The notes beneath the pieces are model-generated. The model was not told the DNA's origin. It did not search any database and saw only the letters and a program-made list of their open reading frames with translations. DNA of 26,865 nt. Origin: an uncultured Oribacterium sp. (GTDB taxonomy: Bacteria > Bacillota > Clostridia > Lachnospirales > Lachnospiraceae). A program made the translations under genes and the position numbers. The first letter of the stretch is position 1. Every line of letters begins with the position of its first letter. The stretch spans positions 1 to 26,865 of the forward strand of contig CALAOB010000036.1 in assembly GCA_937927445.1 (NCBI GenBank), written 5' to 3'. Shown here one piece after another: positions 21,659 to 26,865 of the stretch.

Positions 21659-23695
21659 TTATACACGAACCAGCGGCGACAGCTCCCCATCCGCGAGGAT
21701 GATGAGCTTCTCCGTCGCACGCGACTCCGCCGTATACAGACGGTGCCGGTACAGCTCCCGGTCCGGATAATCCCGCACCGACACATCCGGCAGGATGACG
21801 GTATCAAACTCCAGCCCCTTCGCGAGCTTCAGCTCCATCATCACCACACCACTCTTCGGCAGTGCCTCATAGGAACGGATGATATGCGGTGTATCGTCTC
21901 CGAGTGTCCGACGCATCATATTGATGCCCGTCCAGTCGCAGCACACGATGGCCGTGAGTCCCTCCGTGCGGTCGTTCTCCCGGATCACACGACGCAGCTC
22001 CTCCACGTAGGTCTCGTGGTCGGTGCAGGCCAGCACCGTCGGCTCCACACCCTCCCGCTGCACGGAATTCGTCTGGATCCGAATCTCCTGCGGCAGCAGG
22101 CTCGTAAAGAGTTTCGTGATCTCCGGGGAGGAACGATAGCTCGTCATCAGTGAGAGCTCCGTCACCTCCTTGCCCTGCTCCGTAAACATCCGGCGTATGT
22201 CCGCGAAGCTCGCCGTACCACTGTGGATCGACTGGAACTCATCGCCGAGGAACATGAAGTGCGCGTTTCGGAAATAGCGTGCGAGCAGCATCAGCTGCGC
22301 CTCCGTATAATCCTGCACCTCATCGACGATCACATAACGGGTGTTGCGGTCGGAGGTTCCGGTCAGCGTCATCTTGAGGTAGCTGAACTCCGCCGGCGTC
22401 AGATCATCCTTTCCGAGGATCGACTTTCCGATGGCTTCCATATCGAGCCAGTCGAGGTTCCGGATCTTCTCATAGACACCACCCATCTGGCTCTCATCCG
22501 GCTCCTCATCATAGAGATCGTCGAGGCCCTGATCGTGCTTCTTCTTTTCCTGCTTCTGCGCGTTGCTGCGTGCGAGCTCCTCGAGCTCCTCCACCGCGGT
22601 CTGGATCAGCCAGGTCGTGGACGAGGTGCCCTTATGGCGGCGCAGCACGCCGAGAATCTGCTGCTTATCGAGCACGCGTGCCCGCTTCAGATTGATGTTG
22701 TGGAGGTGCTTCGCTTCGATGCAGAAGCCCACCAGTCCCTCATCGATCTGGTGCAGCGCATCCGCTTCGGTGATATCCGCCTCGCCGAGACTCTTCACCC
22801 CGAGATCATCGAGGAAGTCGGACCAGGTCATGGTCAGCGGATTCGCCTCGCCCATCTCCGGCAGCACGTGATCGATGTACTGCTGGAAGACCGGATTCAG
22901 CGTGATGAGCGCCACCTGGTTCGGTCGCAGACTGTGCCGGCGGCGGTAGAACAGATACGCGATACGCTGCAGCAGCACAGAGGTCTTACCGGAGCCCGCG
23001 ATGCCCTGCACGAGCAGCACCGGCACGTCCGGATAGCGGATGATGAGGTTCTGCTCCTTCTGAATCGTCTCCGTGATGGACTGCATCTTATCGCTCCGCT
23101 TCTTCGTGAGCGAGTGGATCAGCAGCGGATCCTCCAGCGCGATCTTCGTGTCGAAGTAGGCCTTCAGCACATCGCGTTCCAGATCAAACTGCCGGCGAAG
23201 CTTCAGGTCCACCGGGATCTTACGGTCATCAACCATATAGGAGGTCTCGCCCAGCGCCTGGTTGTAGTACACCTCCGCGATCGGGCTTCGCCAGTCGATG
23301 ATCTCCGGCTCATGATGCTCGTTTGACACCGAGGACGAGCCGATGTAAAAGCTCTCCTCCTCCGTCTCCTCCGGGAACTGCACCGTGATGCGCGCGAAGT
23401 ACGGACGCGGCAGCAGGCGGTTGACGCGCTGCAGCCCCATCGATACGGTCCGGCTCGAGATATTGAGCTCCTCGACCGCACGGCTCATGGTCTCAAACTC
23501 GATTAGCGTCTCCTGCGACTCCTCGATACCGACGAAATCGTACTGGAGGTCATCCGCGACCGTGTTCTTCTCCTCCTGCGCCTGTCGCTGGAGATCGACG
23601 AGCTCGGCCTCCATCTGTTCCTTCATCCGCGCGAGCTTCCCGTATTGCTCCGTCAGATGCGCCTGTTCTTCTCTGAAAATTCTATCTTCGTTCAT
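21659..23695 (-). CDS. helD: HelD-type RNA polymerase recycling ATPase (superfamily 1 helicase-like)
   Basis: A 678-residue protein of the HelD (helicase IV-like) family, which enters the RNA polymerase channels and strips stalled enzyme from DNA. An N-terminal coiled coil (residues about 5-45) is the arm that enters the secondary channel. Conserved EIIDWRSPIAEVYY comes at 130-144, Walker A GIAGSGKT at 231-238, VIVDEVQDYTEAQ as motif II, GDEFQSIHSG as motif III, SYRSS as motif IV and KLAKGLEFDTVILPD as motif V. Length fits the class II Firmicutes HelD. It starts 20 bases after the dipeptidase gene and is probably co-transcribed with it. Having it near rpoA and rpoD may be chance. Confidence 0.92.
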   Translation of the reverse strand: MNEDRIFREEQAHLTEQYGKLARMKEQMEAELVDLQRQAQEEKNTVADDLQYDFVGIEESQETLIEFETMSRAVEELNISSRTVSMGLQRVNRLLPRPYFARITVQFPEETEEESFYIGSSSVSNEHHEPEIIDWRSPIAEVYYNQALGETSYMVDDRKIPVDLKLRRQFDLERDVLKAYFDTKIALEDPLLIHSLTKKRSDKMQSITETIQKEQNLIIRYPDVPVLLVQGIAGSGKTSVLLQRIAYLFYRRRHSLRPNQVALITLNPVFQQYIDHVLPEMGEANPLTMTWSDFLDDLGVKSLGEADITEADALHQIDEGLVGFCIEAKHLHNINLKRARVLDKQQILGVLRRHKGTSSTTWLIQTAVEELEELARSNAQKQEKKKHDQGLDDLYDEEPDESQMGGVYEKIRNLDWLDMEAIGKSILGKDDLTPAEFSYLKMTLTGTSDRNTRYVIVDEVQDYTEAQLMLLARYFRNAHFMFLGDEFQSIHSGTASFADIRRMFTEQGKEVTELSLMTSYRSSPEITKLFTSLLPQEIRIQTNSVQREGVEPTVLACTDHETYVEELRRVIRENDRTEGLTAIVCCDWTGINMMRRTLGDDTPHIIRSYEALPKSGVVMMELKLAKGLEFDTVILPDVSVRDYPDRELYRHRLYTAESRATEKLIILADGELSPLVRV

Positions 23696-23715
23696 TCCTT
23701 ACCTATTAAAAAAAA

Positions 23716-25185
23716 TTATGCGTCCGAGCGCGCGAATGCGTTCTTCATGTGCATGCTGGCCTCATACAGCACCTTATCGAGCACGTCGTCGGTCTCTCTC
23801 CGGAGCATCTCGGCGATGGCCTCATTGGCCTCCTCGAGCGTCGTGTCCTTCGCGTCCATAAAGCGCTGGTCATACTCCCTGATCAGGCGGTGACCCGCGA
23901 TGGCCACCTTGTTCTGGTAGCGCTCGATGTGGGAGGAGGTGTAGCTGTAGGCAGCGTCCGAGAGGGCCGCGATCATCCGGCTTGCCCAGTAGAAGCTGTC
24001 GGTGGACACCTGTGCGGTGGTACTGTTCATATACGCAGGGGTTCCGTCAACATTGGCATAGAACGGTACGAAGGCGTTAAATGCGTTGGAGCCGTAGCAG
24101 ATCCACTCGATCGCCTGAAGCTCGGCCGGTACGTATGGGCGGAGCTGGAGGCAGGCCATGAAGCTCGTACGGTTGATGCCGATGGTTCGGTAGGTGCCGC
24201 AGAGCGACTTGTCACCGTGTTTGCGATACGGATCATACGGGGTGCCCTGGAAGTGGTTCGAGAGCGCCCACTTCACCTCTTCCACCGTGATCTTGTGCTC
24301 CGGCACGAGGGACCATGGGAGGTCGTCGCTCACCGGGGTGAAGTCTGCATCCGGGCCATCCCAGCGGTACGTGCGCGGATTGAAGTAGCGGAACAACGCC
24401 CAGGCACGCGGGGTGTTGTAGGTATGGTCGGAATCATCGTGGCTGCCGAAGGCGAGACGCGGATTGAAGGCGTCGCCCTGACCGAGGTCGAGGTGATTCT
24501 CCTCGACGAAGCTGCGGAGATCCGCGGAGCACATGAACTCCTTCTGCGCACCGAGGGCGTCCTCGAAATCGAAGTGATCGATGCCGAGCTGGTTCGGCAT
24601 GATGACATACTGGTCATCCGGCACACGACGTGCCATCCAGTGATGACCACCGATGGTCTCGAGCCACCAGATTTCGTTCACATCCTGGAAGCCGATGCCG
24701 TTCATCTCGTAGGTGCCGTACTGCGCGAGCAGGCTGCCGAGACGCTCGACGCCCTCACGTGCGGAGTGGATGTACGGAAGGACCAGGAGGACGATATCCT
24801 CCTCACCGATGCCGCCGGCCTTCTCCGCTGTGTGCTCATCGCCCGGCTGGAAGGTCACGAGTGGATCGGCTCCGAGTACACGTGCGTTCGAGGTGATGGT
24901 CTCGGTTGCGGTCATCGCGACGTTCTCACTGTTCACGCCGGCAGCGGCCCAGATGCCCTCGCCCTTCACGGCGTTCGGCATCGCAGTATAGCGGAGCGGA
25001 TTCTCCGGCAGCGGAATCTCCACGTGGCTCAGCACCGAGCGGTATACCCGCGGCTGCTGGGACGGCTCCACCACAACCCACTTCTTCGCTGTGAACTTAC
25101 CTGCGCCGGAATCATCGTTCCGGGCAATCATCGTCGAGCCATCATAGCTCGCGTTTTTACCTACTAAAATCGTCGTACAAGCCAT
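23716..25185 (-). CDS. Dipeptidase, peptidase family C69
   Basis: A 489-residue N-terminal nucleophile hydrolase of the C69 (PepD/U34) family. MACTTILVGKNASYDGSTMIARNDD is the family start; Cys3 would become the N-terminal nucleophile after removal of Met-Ala. Other family marks are NSENVAMTATET, IWWLETIGGHHWMARRVPDDQY, and CGTYRTIGINRTSF with HLQLRP-like strands. There is no signal peptide, so it probably acts in the cytosol on dipeptides. AAGGGAGGA sets the start at 25185. It follows the palindrome element at 25226 and is transcribed into helD. Distance and lack of a terminator suggest an operon. Confidence 0.93.
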   Translation of the reverse strand: MACTTILVGKNASYDGSTMIARNDDSGAGKFTAKKWVVVEPSQQPRVYRSVLSHVEIPLPENPLRYTAMPNAVKGEGIWAAAGVNSENVAMTATETITSNARVLGADPLVTFQPGDEHTAEKAGGIGEEDIVLLVLPYIHSAREGVERLGSLLAQYGTYEMNGIGFQDVNEIWWLETIGGHHWMARRVPDDQYVIMPNQLGIDHFDFEDALGAQKEFMCSADLRSFVEENHLDLGQGDAFNPRLAFGSHDDSDHTYNTPRAWALFRYFNPRTYRWDGPDADFTPVSDDLPWSLVPEHKITVEEVKWALSNHFQGTPYDPYRKHGDKSLCGTYRTIGINRTSFMACLQLRPYVPAELQAIEWICYGSNAFNAFVPFYANVDGTPAYMNSTTAQVSTDSFYWASRMIAALSDAAYSYTSSHIERYQNKVAIAGHRLIREYDQRFMDAKDTTLEEANEAIAEMLRRETDDVLDKVLYEASMHMKNAFARSDA

Positions 25186-25225
25186 CGTACGTTCCTCCCT
25201 TATATATTTGCTGGTACATTTCAAG

Positions 25226-25463
25226 CAGGAGACCAGGAAGGCCGGCAACCGAAGCACAGTACTCCGAGACCGGTGAACTCTAAGCCGGGGACCCTAAGCG
25301 GCACTAGGCCCTCCGCAATCGCCGAGTTTTCCTGATGAAAACTCTGCGTTGCAGAGGGTGCTAATGAAAATAGTACCAAGTGCCGCTAAGGGGACCCGGC
25401 TTGAGTTCACACGTTCTCTCCGTATGGCTTCGGTTGCCGGCCCTCCGGGTCCCCTGTCTGCTC
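25226..25463 (-). repeat. Long intergenic palindrome element, copy B (inverted relative to copy A)
   Basis: A 238-base imperfect palindrome. Outer stem 25229-25254 with 25427-25454; the conserved loop appears as ACAGTACTCCGAGAC on the left and TCTCCGTATGG on the right, the reverse complement of copy A's two sides. Middle stem 25271-25305 with 25379-25413 has CTTAG facing CTTAG (T-T mismatch) as in copy A. The tip again pairs AGTTTTC with GAAAACT. It separates the cobW-like and dipeptidase genes. Confidence 0.85.
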
Positions 25464-25468
25464 TGTAT

Positions 25469-25506
25469 CAAAAAAGTACTAACTATTTTAACATAGTTAG
25501 TACTTT
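25469..25506 (-). terminator. Terminator of the CobW-like gene
   Basis: Perfect 13-bp AT-rich stem AAAGTACTAACTA/TAGTTAGTACTTT (25473-25485 with 25494-25506), with six A before it that read as T on the minus strand. It lies about 30 bases past the stop codon and next to palindrome copy B; it could work in both directions. Confidence 0.8.
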
Positions 25507-25536
25507 CCTCAAATAGGCAGTTTTCAGCTTTCGGTA

Positions 25537-26613
25537 TCAGACGGTGACGGCGCCTGGGAAGTAGCCGGCGACGATGTCTTTCCGGAGATTTTCGCCGATG
25601 ACGATGATGACGTCCTCGGTCGGGGTGGTGAGCGGGCGGAAATGGCGTTCGTCCTTCGTGACGTTCAGCTCGAGCCCGCTGGAGAAGCCTTTGATGCGGA
25701 GGACGTGGCCGGCGGCGGGATCCTCGAGGAGCTTCAGCACGCGTTTCTTCAGGTTCTCCGGCGTGGTTTCATAATGCATATAGAAGAGCGACTGGTAGGC
25801 GTCCTCTTCGGCAACTGCCTTCTTCAGGAAGCTGACATGCCGGTAACCGGCGGCCTCCAGCATCTGGAAGTCCGCATCCTCGAGCTGCTCCCATGGCTTC
25901 GCGAGCACATCGGCGGGATACGCGAAGCGGCACGTGCACTGCAGCTCTTCCATCGCCTGGTTCAGGAGTGCGAGCGTCTGCGCGATGCCGTTCTGTGCAT
26001 CCGTCGGGTGCTGGTCAATGTCAACGACCGCTGCGGTCATCGCGCGCTGCTGCCGGGCATCTCTGCGATCGGCCTCGATACGCGCAGCGCTGTCTTCTGC
26101 CGGCTGCGTTTCGTCGCCTTCCGGTGTCGATGTAGCAGCGGGCAGCTTACTGAGGATAATTTTTCCGGCATTGGCGGCCTCCGAGGCGAGCAGGTAACGG
26201 GACGCAGGTGAGAGGCCCGGATCGAGCCGGGCGTCGACGATGGCGAGCACCGAGCCGACCTCATACCAGCGGTCGAGGGGCTCCTCATAGAGGGTGTCGA
26301 AAAACTCGTCGATATCGTAGATGCCGCTCGGCTCCACGAGGACGCGGGTATAGCCGAGCATCGCCATGCTGATAAGCTTCGTACGGAAGCGGCGCTGATG
26401 CGCTTCTGCCCCATCGCCGCCCACCACCATCTCGAGCTCGCAGTTCGGGCCGAGGAGATCCTGCAGCAGGACACGGTCGATATTGATCGCCCCGTAGTCA
26501 TTCTCGAGGATGCAGACTCGCTCCCCCTTCGCGACAAGCCAGCGCGCGTATTTCTCGATGAAGGTCGTTTTACCGGAACCCAGAAACCCGGTGATAAGAT
26601 CAATCGTAATCAT
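25537..26613 (-). CDS. CobW/G3E-family GTPase lacking the CxCC metal motif
   Basis: A 358-residue P-loop GTPase of the CobW/UreG/HypB group, which hand metals to enzymes. Walker A GFLGSGKTTF spans residues 9-18, and the Mg/switch region reads ILENDYGAINIDR. The usual GCxCC metal motif after switch I is replaced by VVGGDGAEAHQRRF, so metal binding must differ. VEPSGIYD and ILSKL (for the usual NKxD) follow. The C-terminal third has the CobW_C-like strands with HVLRIKGF. The start at 26613 follows AGGAGGG, rejecting a longer in-frame start. It stands alone with its own promoter and terminator. Which cofactor it serves is unknown. Confidence 0.85.
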   Translation of the reverse strand: MITIDLITGFLGSGKTTFIEKYARWLVAKGERVCILENDYGAINIDRVLLQDLLGPNCELEMVVGGDGAEAHQRRFRTKLISMAMLGYTRVLVEPSGIYDIDEFFDTLYEEPLDRWYEVGSVLAIVDARLDPGLSPASRYLLASEAANAGKIILSKLPAATSTPEGDETQPAEDSAARIEADRRDARQQRAMTAAVVDIDQHPTDAQNGIAQTLALLNQAMEELQCTCRFAYPADVLAKPWEQLEDADFQMLEAAGYRHVSFLKKAVAEEDAYQSLFYMHYETTPENLKKRVLKLLEDPAAGHVLRIKGFSSGLELNVTKDERHFRPLTTPTEDVIIVIGENLRKDIVAGYFPGAVTV

Positions 26614-26650
26614 AGAAGCCCTCCTGGTGCACGTTCTAAAATTTTCATTT

Positions 26651-26679
26651 ATAGTAGCTTTTCTTTCTAATGTCGTCAA
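26651..26679 (-). promoter_or_regulatory. Predicted promoter of the CobW-like gene
   Basis: Minus strand -35 TTGACG (26674-26679) and -10 TACTAT (26651-26656), spacer 17, with TATAAA overlapping the -10. The leader is short. Confidence 0.5.
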
Positions 26680-26734
26680 ACCATCTTCGTAATGAAGTTC
26701 AGCATACAGTTCAGAACACTTGGACAGGTATTGA

Positions 26735-26865
26735 TAGTTCAGGCAGGGACGCCAGGAGGGCAGGCAGCGGAAGCCATACGGAGAGACCGATGAAAAATCC
26801 AAATTGGACACTTAGATAATATGAAGTGACCTCACATTTGTAGTAACGTGGATTCGCCATTATAC
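26735..26865 (+). repeat. Partial long-palindrome element (left arm only), copy D
   Basis: The left arm of the same family as 21343-21656, running off the window end. It has the signature GAAGCCATACGGAGAGA (26770-26786), then AAATCCAAATTGG and CACTTAG at the places where copy A has AAATCCAAATCGG and CCCTTAG. The outer GC-rich arm lies at about 26740-26769. It is in the same orientation as copy A and lies upstream of the CobW-like gene. Confidence 0.7.

Noticed and set aside
25201..25226. Promoter TTGAAA...TATAAG for the dipeptidase gene
   Set aside because: The spacer is only 14 bases, too short for a sigma-A promoter.

Overview
The window looks like DNA from a Bacillota bacterium (probably a Clostridia-type anaerobe) with a GC-rich genome. 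The support is strong AGGAGG ribosome binding sites, a Firmicutes-type primary sigma factor and RNA polymerase alpha subunit, FCD-type GntR regulators, a YjjP/YjjB pair, HelD and a C69 dipeptidase. I cannot name the genus. All 21 genes I support lie on the minus strand, so they read from high to low coordinates.

Layout. (1) 0.1-8.6 kb: a catabolic cluster with an FCD GntR regulator preceded by a 270-bp operator array, an ion-transporter-superfamily permease, an orphan hydantoinase/oxoprolinase A protein, an HExxH protein, a second FCD GntR regulator, a ketopantoate-reductase-like enzyme and a PF04199 cyclase. It looks like uptake and ring opening of a small cyclic amide or acid; the substrate cannot be read from the sequence. 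(2) 8.6-10 kb: the two-gene YjjP/YjjB exporter. (3) 10-11.2 kb: a complete rpoA standing alone, with its own promoter and terminator and no ribosomal-protein neighbours. (4) 11.3-13 kb: a Rep_3-family replication initiator and a textbook iteron origin: about 13 copies of a 17-bp repeat (consensus TATAACAAAATTACGGT), an AT-rich unwinding stretch and a perfect DnaA box. (5) 13-19 kb: two unknown genes, rpoD, an MBL-fold hydrolase, a HAD-like protein and another unknown gene, with further single iterons placed upstream of or in several of them. (6) 19-26.6 kb: UvrD/PcrA helicase, HelD, C69 dipeptidase and a CobW-like GTPase.

Two things stand out. First, an iteron (plasmid/chromid-type) origin sits directly between rpoA and rpoD, with HelD and UvrD nearby, so either this replicon is a chromid carrying core transcription genes or a plasmid origin has been captured by a chromosome. 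Second, intergenic gaps hold a family of 240-315-bp imperfect palindromes: two complete copies (21343-21656 and 25226-25463, in opposite orientations) and two cut by the window ends (1-72 and about 26735-26865). They share a conserved asymmetric internal loop, a conserved CTTAG on both arms that meets at a T-T mismatch, and a conserved tip. I do not recognise this family; it may be a structured RNA element or a MITE-like mobile repeat.

Most genes carry clear ribosome binding sites, and many operons end in clear Rho-independent terminators. No tRNA, rRNA, CRISPR array, insertion sequence or transposase gene was seen.
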